The translations under genes and the position numbers were made by a program. Under the pieces are notes generated by a model. The model was not told the origin of the DNA and made no database searches. It was given only the letters and a program-made list of their open reading frames with translations. From positions 62,001 to 126,000 of the forward strand of contig UBTF01000010.1 of the NCBI GenBank assembly GCA_900468285.1: a DNA stretch of 64,000 nucleotides. Direction: 5' to 3'. Below are positions 44,719 to 53,098 of the stretch, piece after piece. This stretch comes from Hyphomicrobiales bacterium. GTDB lineage: Bacteria > Pseudomonadota > Alphaproteobacteria > Rhizobiales > Rhizobiaceae. Position 1 is the first letter of the stretch. The number at the start of each line of letters is the position of its first letter.

Positions 44719-45704
44719 ATATCTTCTCTTTCCACCAGGCGTCGGATGTGGCCTCCGCCATCGCGCTCAAGCAGTCCAGTGCCTCGGCGAGATACCTTGG
44801 CGGCGGCACAAATCTCGTTGATCTCATGCGTGAAACGATCGAGCACCCCGATACGCTCGTGGACGTTTCGCATCTGTCTTCTACGATAGAGCAAGGCCCG
44901 GATGGGCGTTTGTCGATAGGGGCAGGCGTTAAAAACACCGCGCTTGCCGCCAATGATATCGTGCGGGCGCAGTTTCCTCTCCTGTCGCGCGCCATCCTGG
45001 CTGGCGCAAGTGCGCAAATCCGTAACGTCGCGACCGTCGGAGGCAACATTCTGCAGCGGACGCGTTGCCGGTATTTTTATGACAACGCCGCACGCTGCAA
45101 CAAGCGTGAACCTGGAGCGGGATGCGATGCCCTGGAGGGTTTCAATCGCTATCACGCTATCCTGGGTGCATCGCAAAGCTGTGTGGCCACGCATCCATCG
45201 GATATGTGCGTGGCGCTTGCAGCTCTTGATGCGGAAGTTGTTTTGGATGGACCAGAGGGCCAACGCCGTATGGCCTTGCGTGACCTTCATCGTCTGCCCG
45301 GGGACAGACCGGATATCGAGACCGAGTTGAAGCCGAATGAACTGATTACGTCGGTCGAAATCCCCTCGCATTCATTTGGGCAACGCGCTGTCTACCGCAA
45401 GGTCAGGGACCGCGCCAGCTATGCCTTTGCTCTGGTGTCCGTTGCTGCCATGCTTGACGTAGATGAGGCCGGGACGGTGCGAGATGTCCGGGTGGCGCTC
45501 GGTGGCGTCGCTCACAAACCATGGCGGGCTTTGACGCTCGAGGGCAGGCTGAAGGGCGAAAAAGCCACCGCCGAGAACTTCCGCGCAGCCGCAGAGGCCG
45601 AACTCGCGGATGCCGTGGGCTTAAGAGACAACATGTTCAAGATCGAACTGGTCAAACGAACCATCGTCGCCGTTCTAGAACAATTGAAGGGAGAGAAGGC
45701 ATGA
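44715..45704 (+). CDS. paoB: Molybdenum hydroxylase FAD subunit with 4Fe-4S insertion (PaoB-like)
   Basis: The 329-residue FAD subunit has the nucleotide-binding motifs RYLGGGTNLVDLM and ATVGGNILQRTRC. An inserted loop holds four cysteines (RCRYFYDNAARCNKREPGAGC and a later QSC, read as adjoining pieces), the extra 4Fe-4S site known in PaoB but absent in xanthine dehydrogenase. This supports an aldehyde oxidoreductase rather than xanthine dehydrogenase. It overlaps both neighbours by four bases. Confidence 0.91.
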   Translation: MNIFSFHQASDVASAIALKQSSASARYLGGGTNLVDLMRETIEHPDTLVDVSHLSSTIEQGPDGRLSIGAGVKNTALAANDIVRAQFPLLSRAILAGASAQIRNVATVGGNILQRTRCRYFYDNAARCNKREPGAGCDALEGFNRYHAILGASQSCVATHPSDMCVALAALDAEVVLDGPEGQRRMALRDLHRLPGDRPDIETELKPNELITSVEIPSHSFGQRAVYRKVRDRASYAFALVSVAAMLDVDEAGTVRDVRVALGGVAHKPWRALTLEGRLKGEKATAENFRAAAEAELADAVGLRDNMFKIELVKRTIVAVLEQLKGEKA

Positions 45705-48001
45705 GTGCCGAGACCCGCATCCAGACAGAGACAAGCAAGCCTGGCCGTTGGCAGCCAGCGATTACGGCCGACCCGATGCTGCGCAAGCACGGAGCGCTTG
45801 GTCAGCCCGTCTCCCGCATAGAGGGGCCCATGAAGGTACGGGGTGAAACGAAATTCGCCGCGGAATTCCCATATGACAACATGGCCTATGCGGCACTGTC
45901 TTTCAGCACCATCGCGCGCGGTCGCATCAGCAGGCTGGACGTTGCCGCAGCAGAAGCCGCGCCTGGCGTTGTGCTGGTTATGACCTACAAGAACGCACCG
46001 CGCATGAAGGCACCATCGCTGATGATGTCTTCAGCCACTGCGGCTGGCTCAAGTGACCTCCCCGTCATGCAGGACGATGAGATTCACTGGAATGGACAAC
46101 CCATCGCGCTGGTACTGGCTCAGACGCAGGAGCAGGCTGATTATGCGGCCTCACTTGTGAAAGCCGAATACACGCTTCTGCCGGCTGTCACCTCCTTCGA
46201 AGAAGCCCGGAAACATCCAAGGAAGCTTGATAATATTCTCGGGCAGCCGCCGATGCTGGAGATTGGCGATGCGCAAACCGCGCTGGCGCAGGCCGATGTC
46301 AAGGTGGATGTCGTCTACAGGACACCGCGCCATAATCACAACGCCATCGAACTCCACGCGGCGACCGTGCTCTGGGACGGTGATCGGCTGCGTGTTCATG
46401 ATGCCACGCAATTGCTCGATCTGACGGCTGGCCAGTTGGCGGATATTTTCGACATAGACACTTCAGACGTACATATCACGTCGCCTTATGTCGGTGGTGG
46501 ATTCGGCGGGAAATGCCTTTGGGACCATCAAATTCTGGCCTGTGCCGCATCCCGGCTGGCCGGGCGACCCGTCCGCATCATGCTTTCACGCGAAGGGGTC
46601 TTTCGCATCATCGGCGGACGAACGATAACCGAGCAGCGGGTCGCCTTGGGTGCGCGCGCAGATGGCACGCTTGATGCGCTGATCCACACCGGCACGGCGG
46701 CCATGACGTTGCATAATGCCTGTCCGGAACAATTTACCTTTCCGGCACGCCACCTTTACGCATCCAGGACGTTTCACATCGCGCAGGATGTGGCCGACCT
46801 CGATATGCTCGTAAACACCTTCATGCGGGCACCGGGCGAATCCGTAGGGACATTCGCTCTTGAATGCGCGCTGGACGAACTGGCGGTCAAGCTTGAGCTC
46901 GACCCTATCGAACTGCGTCGGCGGATCGAACCGAATGAGGATCCGACGACCGGAAAGCCGTTTTCGTCGCGCTATCTCATCGAGGCCTATGAGAAGGGCG
47001 CCGAAAAATTTGGCTGGAACCTGCGGAACAGCGCCCCGAAACAGAGGCGCGAAGGTGAGTGGTTGATCGGAATGGGCTGTGCGACGGCGACATATCCCTA
47101 TCACCGTTTCCCCGGTGCGGCGGCGCGGATCAGGATGACCGCTGAAGGCAACGTCACCGTATCCACCGCCGTTCACGACATGGGAATGGGAACCGCGACC
47201 GCACAGGCCCAGCACATCGCCGCAAGGTTGGGAGTTTCTCTTGATCAGGTGACTTTCGAATATGGCGATAGCAGTCTGCCGCGTGGAATTATTGCCGGTG
47301 GTTCGACACAGACCGCGTCGATAGGTGGTGCCATCGTGGCAGCAACTGAGGTCTTCGTGGAGGAACTCCTCAAGCTTGCGGGTAACGACTCGCCTTTGGC
47401 CGGGCTGTCGCTTGCGGAAGTCGAACCCAAAGACGGCGGTATCGGCCATATTGAGGACGGCGATCGCTTCGAAAGCTACGGTTCTATCCTTCGAAGGGCA
47501 GGTCGCGAGGAGCTCGTATGTGAAGCCGAGGGACCAGCACCCGCGGAAATGGGGGCCTTCTCCATGCATTCCTATGGCGCACAGTTTTGCGAAGTGCGCG
47601 TCAGTACGGTGACAGGCGAGGTTCGCGTATCAAGGTTCCTCGGCTCATTCGATGCAGGGCAGATCTTGAACGCGAAAATGGCGACGAGCCAGTTCAAGGG
47701 TGGAATCATCATGGGGCTGGGTCTGGCATTGACAGAGGAAACCAATTTCGATGAACGCACCGGTCGCGTCGTAAACGCGTCGCTTGCCGATTACCATGTG
47801 CCTGTGCAGCTGGATGTGCCGAGCATAGAGATCCTCTACACCAACAAGCCGGACCCCCAGGCTCCCATGGGTGCACGCGGTATTGGCGAAATCGGGATCA
47901 CCGGTGTCGGCGCGGCAGTTGCCAATGCTGTCTATAATGCGACCGGAATCCGTATCAGGGATCTTCCGATTACGCTCGATAAGGTGCTTGTTGGTCTCTG
48001 A
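45701..48001 (+). CDS. paoC: Molybdenum hydroxylase catalytic subunit (PaoC-like)
   Basis: The 766-residue subunit binds the molybdopterin cofactor. Cofactor motifs are YVGGGFGGKCLWDHQ, MRAPGESVGTFALE and the C-terminal GARGIGEIGITG, whose glutamate is the conserved catalytic base. The start ATG overlaps the paoB stop and follows GGGAGAG. The substrate is probably an aromatic or other aldehyde, with the TetR regulator as its sensor; not provable from sequence. Confidence 0.92.
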   Translation: MSAETRIQTETSKPGRWQPAITADPMLRKHGALGQPVSRIEGPMKVRGETKFAAEFPYDNMAYAALSFSTIARGRISRLDVAAAEAAPGVVLVMTYKNAPRMKAPSLMMSSATAAGSSDLPVMQDDEIHWNGQPIALVLAQTQEQADYAASLVKAEYTLLPAVTSFEEARKHPRKLDNILGQPPMLEIGDAQTALAQADVKVDVVYRTPRHNHNAIELHAATVLWDGDRLRVHDATQLLDLTAGQLADIFDIDTSDVHITSPYVGGGFGGKCLWDHQILACAASRLAGRPVRIMLSREGVFRIIGGRTITEQRVALGARADGTLDALIHTGTAAMTLHNACPEQFTFPARHLYASRTFHIAQDVADLDMLVNTFMRAPGESVGTFALECALDELAVKLELDPIELRRRIEPNEDPTTGKPFSSRYLIEAYEKGAEKFGWNLRNSAPKQRREGEWLIGMGCATATYPYHRFPGAAARIRMTAEGNVTVSTAVHDMGMGTATAQAQHIAARLGVSLDQVTFEYGDSSLPRGIIAGGSTQTASIGGAIVAATEVFVEELLKLAGNDSPLAGLSLAEVEPKDGGIGHIEDGDRFESYGSILRRAGREELVCEAEGPAPAEMGAFSMHSYGAQFCEVRVSTVTGEVRVSRFLGSFDAGQILNAKMATSQFKGGIIMGLGLALTEETNFDERTGRVVNASLADYHVPVQLDVPSIEILYTNKPDPQAPMGARGIGEIGITGVGAAVANAVYNATGIRIRDLPITLDKVLVGL

Positions 48002-48025
48002 CAGACAGAAGTGAAAATCGAGTGG

Positions 48026-48060
48026 CGGGGTTGGGTCGCATCTGTTGCATCCCAACCCCG
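48026..48060. terminator. Bidirectional terminator between pao and nag operons
   Basis: CGGGGTTGGG (48026-48035) and CCCAACCCCG (48051-48060) form a perfect 10-bp stem, followed on the plus strand by TTTCTG. It lies in a 68-base gap between two converging operons. Confidence 0.65.
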
Positions 48061-48069
48061 TTTCTGTAG

Positions 48070-49230
48070 TCAGCAGTCAGCCGAAAAAACCTGTGTGCCG
48101 CCGATCCAGGTGCTTTTCAGCTTGTAGTCGTTCGTCAGGATCAGGAAGTCGGCGTCGTATCCCTGCTTCAGCTGGCCTTTGCGACCCGCTAGTCCGGCAG
48201 CCTCGGCTGGGTAAAGGCTTGCCATACGAATGGCTTCCTCGATTTCGAGGCCGAGTTTCCGGTGAACGAAAAGAACAGATGAGAGCATATCGATGTCAGC
48301 ACCCGCCAGCGTGCCATCGGCAAGCGTCAGGCGACCGTCCTTCCGATAGATCTGGCGCCCATTCAGTGTCAGGCCTTCAAGATTGGTGCCAATTGTGGAC
48401 ATGGCGTCTGTAACAATGAAGATCCGTCCGGGTCCCTGTTTGGCCCTCAGCGCAGTGCGCATTGCTGCGGGGTGGACATGAAAACCATCCGCGATGATCC
48501 CGGCTGAAACAGTGCCCAGTTCGAGAGCGGCGCCGACGAGACCGGGCGAGCGGTTTTCGAGCGGGCTCATGGCGTTGAAAAGGTGCGTTACGGTACGCGC
48601 TCCCGCTTCTACATAGGCCTCTGCCGTTTCAAAGGCAGCATTGGTGTGACCAAGACTGACGATAAAGCCGCCCTCTGCCAGTGCCTTGACCTGCTCCAGC
48701 GTCGTGTTTTCCGGTGCGACCGTAATCATCAGGGCGTCGAAGCTTTTCCCGATTTTCAAAAGACGCTCGAGATCTTCCCGTTCCATAGGCCTTATCAGGT
48801 CTGGATGATGAGTGCCCTTGCGCGCGACAGAAAGATGTGGGCCTTCCAGATGCAGTCCTATAAAGCCCGGAATGCGTGCGGCTTTCGCGTAAAGGCCAGC
48901 CTCTATAGCCGCTGCCGTAACCTCACGCGTATCTGTAATCAAGGTTGGCAGGAGAGCGGTTGTGCCAAAGCTTGCATGGGCTGCGCAGATCTGCCGGATA
49001 CCCTCGACGGACCGGTCATCGTTCAACATCACGCCGCCGCCGCCATTGACCTGCAGATCGATGAAGCCGGGAACGATCAGCGAGCCGCCCGTGTCGACGG
49101 TTTTCACGCCTGAAGAAAGCTCGCTCTGCGCAGCAATGCTGACGACCTTGCCATCTTCAACAAGAAGCGCGCTTTCTGCGATCCAGTCCTGGCCGTCGAA
49201 AATTCTGCAATTGGTAAAGGCTTGAACCAT
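48070..49230 (-). CDS. nagA: N-acetylglucosamine-6-phosphate deacetylase
   Basis: NagA removes the acetyl group from GlcNAc-6-phosphate. The 386-residue amidohydrolase has FIDLQVNGGGG near residue 60, the metal glutamate in LHLEGPHLS, histidines in SLGHTNA and THLFNAMSPL, and the catalytic aspartate in VTDAMS. It starts 2 bases after the preceding SIS gene stop and ends the four-gene nag operon. Confidence 0.95.
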   Translation of the reverse strand: MVQAFTNCRIFDGQDWIAESALLVEDGKVVSIAAQSELSSGVKTVDTGGSLIVPGFIDLQVNGGGGVMLNDDRSVEGIRQICAAHASFGTTALLPTLITDTREVTAAAIEAGLYAKAARIPGFIGLHLEGPHLSVARKGTHHPDLIRPMEREDLERLLKIGKSFDALMITVAPENTTLEQVKALAEGGFIVSLGHTNAAFETAEAYVEAGARTVTHLFNAMSPLENRSPGLVGAALELGTVSAGIIADGFHVHPAAMRTALRAKQGPGRIFIVTDAMSTIGTNLEGLTLNGRQIYRKDGRLTLADGTLAGADIDMLSSVLFVHRKLGLEIEEAIRMASLYPAEAAGLAGRKGQLKQGYDADFLILTNDYKLKSTWIGGTQVFSADC

Positions 49231-49232
49231 TA

Positions 49233-50255
49233 TCAGCGTGTCTCCGTGACCTTCTTGAGGGCAGCCGGGGCATCGGGGTTGAACCCGCGCGATCGGGACC
49301 AGGCCTCAACGAAACCGTAAAAGGGCACAATCAGGGCAAGCGAATCGGTCAGCGGATGGCCGGTTTCAACAAATGGCAATCTACGGGCGTAGCTTGCTCC
49401 ATCTGCGGTCACGAAGGCAAGGGCACCCTTTTCTGCAAGACTGTCGGCTGTCGTCAGGACAGACATCAAGGCCGCATCACGCGCCGCAAAAGTGACAACC
49501 GGAAAGCGGCGATCTACCAGTGCCACAGGACCGTGAAGCACCTCGGCGCTGGAATAGGCCTCGGCGTGCATTTCCGAGGTTTCCTTGAATTTCAGCGCAG
49601 CCTCGCTGGCGATTGCCAATGAGGGGCCGCGGCCAAGCATGTAAAGCGAATCCGCGTCTCCCAGCTCCGCTGCAAGATCTTTCCAATCAAGCGTTATGGC
49701 CTGATGCAGTTTTTCGGGCAGTTGCCGGATGGAACGTTGCAGATCCGCGTCGACGGTCCATTCGGCCAGAACAGCAAGTCCGGCCAACACCGAGTTGAAA
49801 AAGGATTTGGTTGCCGCTACCGCGAGCTCTGGCCCGGCATTGATATCGATGGCATGTGCACAGGCATCCGACAAAGGCGAGGGCCGCGTATTCGTCAGCG
49901 AGATCGTCAGCGCACCCGCTGCCGCAGCCGATTGGGCAAGAGCAACGATGTCAGGACTTTTTCCCGATTGCGATACCGAGATCGCCGCGGCTTTGTCCAG
50001 CTTCAGCGATTTGCCGTAAATGGAGGCAAGCGAGGGGCCGATGGAGGCCACGGCGCGGCCTGCCTGCTGCTCTATGGCGTATTTGAGAAAGTGGGCGGCA
50101 TGATCCGAAGAACCGCGCGCGATGGTGATGAGAAAGGCGGGATCGAACGCCCGCAATGCCTTGCCGGCAGCCTGAAGGTCACCGCTGGCACTGCTCAGCA
50201 AACGGCTGGCTGCATCGGGTATTTCATCGATTTCCTGGCGCATATGCGTGGGCAT
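49233..50255 (-). CDS. SIS-domain glucosamine-6-phosphate deaminase (NagB-II type)
   Basis: This 340-residue protein has two SIS domains (TIARGSSDHAAHFLKYAIE and LYMLGRGPSLAIASEAALKFKE, each quoted in part) and resembles the C-terminal isomerase half of GlmS without the glutaminase half. NagB-II enzymes use this fold to deaminate glucosamine-6-phosphate to fructose-6-phosphate. There is no classical nagB here, so this gene fills the step after NagA. Confidence 0.87.
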   Translation of the reverse strand: MPTHMRQEIDEIPDAASRLLSSASGDLQAAGKALRAFDPAFLITIARGSSDHAAHFLKYAIEQQAGRAVASIGPSLASIYGKSLKLDKAAAISVSQSGKSPDIVALAQSAAAAGALTISLTNTRPSPLSDACAHAIDINAGPELAVAATKSFFNSVLAGLAVLAEWTVDADLQRSIRQLPEKLHQAITLDWKDLAAELGDADSLYMLGRGPSLAIASEAALKFKETSEMHAEAYSSAEVLHGPVALVDRRFPVVTFAARDAALMSVLTTADSLAEKGALAFVTADGASYARRLPFVETGHPLTDSLALIVPFYGFVEAWSRSRGFNPDAPAALKKVTETR

Positions 50256-50287
50256 GGAACTCTCTTTTCCTGTATCGGCGGCGGCAC

Positions 50288-51052
50288 TCAGCCGTCCGTC
50301 AGTGTCATTTCAGCTACGAAGTCGTAGGCGTCGCCCCGATAGAGCGATCGCGTCAACTCAACCACGCGGCCAGATTCCAGATAGGATATGCGTTCGATGG
50401 CGAGCCCTGCCGACCCCTCGGGAACCGCAAGCAAAGCTGCATCCTCACGCGATACGTTGCAGGCCGAGATACGTTGTACCGCACGCACAGGCCGGTTGCC
50501 GCTACGGTGCAATTCGGCATAGAGCGATGTGCCCACCGCTGCCGGATCGGGCAGTATATCCGATGCCAGGCTTGCTCTCTCTATGGCAAGGGGCAACTCA
50601 TTGGCGATGCGAAGACGCTCAAGACGCGCGACCATCATGTCGACCTTGAGACCCAGCATCATCATCTCGTTGGATGACGGGTGGAACAGACCTCTGGCAA
50701 GCCATTCCGAGCGGGTAACATATCCCCGTGTGGCCATGTCTTCGCTGAAGGATGTGAGGCGCGACAGCGGTTGCTGCAGGCGGGAAACCGGCTTCATGAC
50801 GAAAGTGCCAGAACCGTGCTTGCGGCTAAGCAAGCCGTCCTTGACCAGATCGTCCACCGCTTTTCGGACAGTGACGCGGCTGACATTGGCAAATTCCGCA
50901 AGATCGCGCTCGGGAGGCAATGCCTGCCCATGGGCCAGTTTGCCGGAAAGGATCGCACTTTCCAGCGATTGCCGAAGCTTGACGTAAAGAGGTCCCGTTC
51001 CGTTGGATTGCAGATCGTCAGGGGACAGGAAATCGGACAAGGCTTCCGTCAT
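50288..51052 (-). CDS. nagR: GntR/HutC-family regulator, NagR-like
   Basis: The 254-residue regulator has an N-terminal winged helix (LPPERDLAEFANVSRVTVRK and HGSGTFV) and a C-terminal UTRA ligand domain. Relatives NagR and DasR sense glucosamine-6-phosphate or GlcNAc-6-phosphate. Encoded between nagK and the deaminase gene, it probably represses the divergent nag and murQ operons through the twin 19-bp sites. It overlaps the nagK stop. Confidence 0.86.
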   Translation of the reverse strand: MTEALSDFLSPDDLQSNGTGPLYVKLRQSLESAILSGKLAHGQALPPERDLAEFANVSRVTVRKAVDDLVKDGLLSRKHGSGTFVMKPVSRLQQPLSRLTSFSEDMATRGYVTRSEWLARGLFHPSSNEMMMLGLKVDMMVARLERLRIANELPLAIERASLASDILPDPAAVGTSLYAELHRSGNRPVRAVQRISACNVSREDAALLAVPEGSAGLAIERISYLESGRVVELTRSLYRGDAYDFVAEMTLTDG

Positions 51053-51936
51053 GCCACTCCCCCTTCAACACCTGCGAAAGCGGCTTTTGCCAGCGCAATC
51101 GAGCCTGCCAGCGCATCCTGCGCAGGCTGGACAAGACGTTGCTGATGGCGTGGGGCCAGATACTGTGCGTAGAGCGTCGACAGCCCGCCCAGAAGACAAA
51201 GTCTTCCGCCGTGTGTCACCTCGGACATGCGGTCAAGCGAGCGGTCAATGAAGCGGGCGGATTGCTCCAGAATGCTCAAAGCGGCCTTGTCGCCGTGGGC
51301 ACCAAATTCAAACACAAGGGGGGCATAGCGACCATAGTCGCCCGGTTTTGCGCTTTGAGAAAATGCGACCATCTTGCGTGGATCGAACTCAAACTCTTCA
51401 AGCAATGCCTGCGTAAGTTCTGTCCGGGCAGAAATTCCGTCGTGGGCCAGCAGGCTTTCCTGCAGAGCCATCTGGCCAAGTCGCGCGCCACTTCCCAGAT
51501 CACCGAGATGGTAGCCCCAGCCGCCGATGGAGCTGACTTGCGAGCCGGACCGGGCAATATAAATCGTTCCGGTCCCCAAGATCGCAACCGCGCCATCTCC
51601 GTCACCAAGAGCGCCCTGCAGCGCGATCAATCCGTCAGACTCGATGATGGACTGGTGGAATGGCAAGCGCGGCATGACGTATGCCACGGTGTTCTCGACA
51701 TTGTTTCCCGCAAGTCCGAGATAGGCTTCAGCATCTTTTAGCAAGCGCGGATCAAGACCTGCATCTTCAAACGCCGCTTTGGCGGCTTGGGCGATGTTTG
51801 ATATCGCCGTGTCTGGCGCGGTCATGATGTTGGACGCGCCGCTTCTGCCACGACCAAGAATTCTGCCGGTTGCGTCTGCGACTGCTGCCCGGCAACTCGT
51901 GCCGCCGCCGTCGACTCCCACGAGATATCGCTGCAT
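51049..51936 (-). CDS. nagK: BadF/BadG-family N-acetylglucosamine kinase
   Basis: The 295-residue sugar kinase has the phosphate-binding VGVDGGGTSCRAAVAD and the GTGTIYIAR motif of the BadF/BcrA ATPase family, which includes GlcNAc kinases. It should phosphorylate imported GlcNAc for NagA. The ATG at 51936 follows AGGAG by 10 bases; a longer frame upstream would run through the AT-rich operator. It is first in the leftward operon. Confidence 0.87.
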   Translation of the reverse strand: MQRYLVGVDGGGTSCRAAVADATGRILGRGRSGASNIMTAPDTAISNIAQAAKAAFEDAGLDPRLLKDAEAYLGLAGNNVENTVAYVMPRLPFHQSIIESDGLIALQGALGDGDGAVAILGTGTIYIARSGSQVSSIGGWGYHLGDLGSGARLGQMALQESLLAHDGISARTELTQALLEEFEFDPRKMVAFSQSAKPGDYGRYAPLVFEFGAHGDKAALSILEQSARFIDRSLDRMSEVTHGGRLCLLGGLSTLYAQYLAPRHQQRLVQPAQDALAGSIALAKAAFAGVEGGVA

Positions 51937-51958
51937 GAAATCGTCTCCTGCGAGAAAG

Positions 51959-51977
51959 ATACCAAAAAAATACCAAT
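51959..51977 (-). promoter_or_regulatory. 19-bp operator candidate for the nagK operon
   Basis: On the minus strand ATTGGTATTTTTTTGGTAT lies 23 bases before the nagK start. The same sequence with one change stands before murQ in the opposite orientation. It contains TTGGTAT twice as a direct repeat. Confidence 0.65.
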
Positions 51978-52099
51978 TTCCAAGTCGAAAAAATAAAGTT
52001 TTTGTAAAAGCGATTTTATCCATTTATATCATTGTGTTATGCCTTTGACTAACTGTTGGGAGGCTAATAAATAAATCATTTCTTAAAAGACGCTGGACA

Positions 52100-52118
52100 A
52101 TTGGTATTTTTTTGGCAT
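52100..52118 (+). promoter_or_regulatory. 19-bp operator candidate for the murQ operon
   Basis: ATTGGTATTTTTTTGGCAT differs at one of 19 positions from the minus-strand copy at 51959-51977. It lies 26 bases before the murQ start codon, a matching distance in the divergent operon. Confidence 0.65.
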
Positions 52119-52143
52119 TAAATTCTAGTGCAGGGAGTTTTTT

Positions 52144-53037
52144 ATGAGCGCAGGCGGAACTGAGGGTTTGCACGATAAGGCGAGGGGGCTCGACACCATG
52201 GTGCCGAGCGATGTTCTGTCGCTTTTGAGTTCAGGACAGCAGCAGGCTGCCCGGTCCGTCGATGCAGCCCGGGATGCCATTGCGTCAGCGTCACTGCTTG
52301 CGGCCGATGCGATTTCGCGCGGTGGTCGGCTCGTCTATGCAGGCGCGGGCAGCTCAGGTCTGATGGCCATGGCTGACGCTTTGGAGCTGCCAGGAACCTA
52401 CGGGATAGAGCGCGAGCAGATCGCTATTCTTTTCGCTGGCGGTATCAGCAATCTGTCTGAAATGCCGGGTGCGCCTGAGGATGATGTCGAGCAGGCGCGG
52501 ATAGATGCAGAGGCGGTCGTTGGGGCAGGGGATTGTGTTGTCGTTATCTCGGCGAGCGGGTCGACACCCTACGCGTTGGGCGTCGCGGACTTCGCCCGTC
52601 AGAAGGGCGCAAAGATTATTGCCATTGCCAACAATGCGGACGCAAAGCTTTTCGACAGAAGCGATGTCGCCATTCTGCTCAATACTCCACCGGAATTCGT
52701 TGCGGGCTCGACCCGGATGGGCGCGGGCACGGCGCAAAAAATTGCGCTCAACATGTTTTCGACCCTCATGGCCATTCGCCTGGGGCATGTGCATGACGGC
52801 CATATGGTCAACCTGCGCGCGGATAACCGAAAGCTGCTTGAGCGCGCAGCGCGCATTGTTGCCGATGTCGCCGGTGTGAGTATGGACGAAGCAGGACGTT
52901 TGGTGGAAAAGGCGTCCGGCTCCGTCAAGGTCGCGATCCTGCTTGGGGCGGGCGCGAAAGACAAGAATTCAGCCGAGAGAATGCTCGAGACAAGCGGCCA
53001 GAACCTTCGCCGTGCGCTTGAGCTGATCGGCGGATAA
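52144..53037 (+). CDS. murQ: N-acetylmuramic acid 6-phosphate etherase
   Basis: MurQ cleaves the lactyl ether of MurNAc-6-phosphate to GlcNAc-6-phosphate, feeding NagA. The 297-residue SIS protein has YAGAGSSGLMAMADALELPG, ISASGSTPYALGVA and the ETSGQNLRRAL C-terminal region. AGGGAG precedes the ATG. With the nag genes it points to use of peptidoglycan sugars. No anmK or murP homologue is in view, so how MurNAc is phosphorylated here is open. Confidence 0.93.
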   Translation: MSAGGTEGLHDKARGLDTMVPSDVLSLLSSGQQQAARSVDAARDAIASASLLAADAISRGGRLVYAGAGSSGLMAMADALELPGTYGIEREQIAILFAGGISNLSEMPGAPEDDVEQARIDAEAVVGAGDCVVVISASGSTPYALGVADFARQKGAKIIAIANNADAKLFDRSDVAILLNTPPEFVAGSTRMGAGTAQKIALNMFSTLMAIRLGHVHDGHMVNLRADNRKLLERAARIVADVAGVSMDEAGRLVEKASGSVKVAILLGAGAKDKNSAERMLETSGQNLRRALELIGG

Positions 53038-53060
53038 GACTGCAACAACCATAGTTGATG

Positions 53061-53077
53061 AACGCCGTGGCGGCGTT
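53061..53077 (+). repeat. Small hairpin between murQ and the binding-protein gene
   Basis: AACGCCG (53061-53067) and CGGCGTT (53071-53077) form a 7-bp stem with a 3-base loop, 24 bases after the murQ stop. There is no T-tract. Confidence 0.45.
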
Positions 53078-53098
53078 ACACCAAGAGGGAGAACAAGA

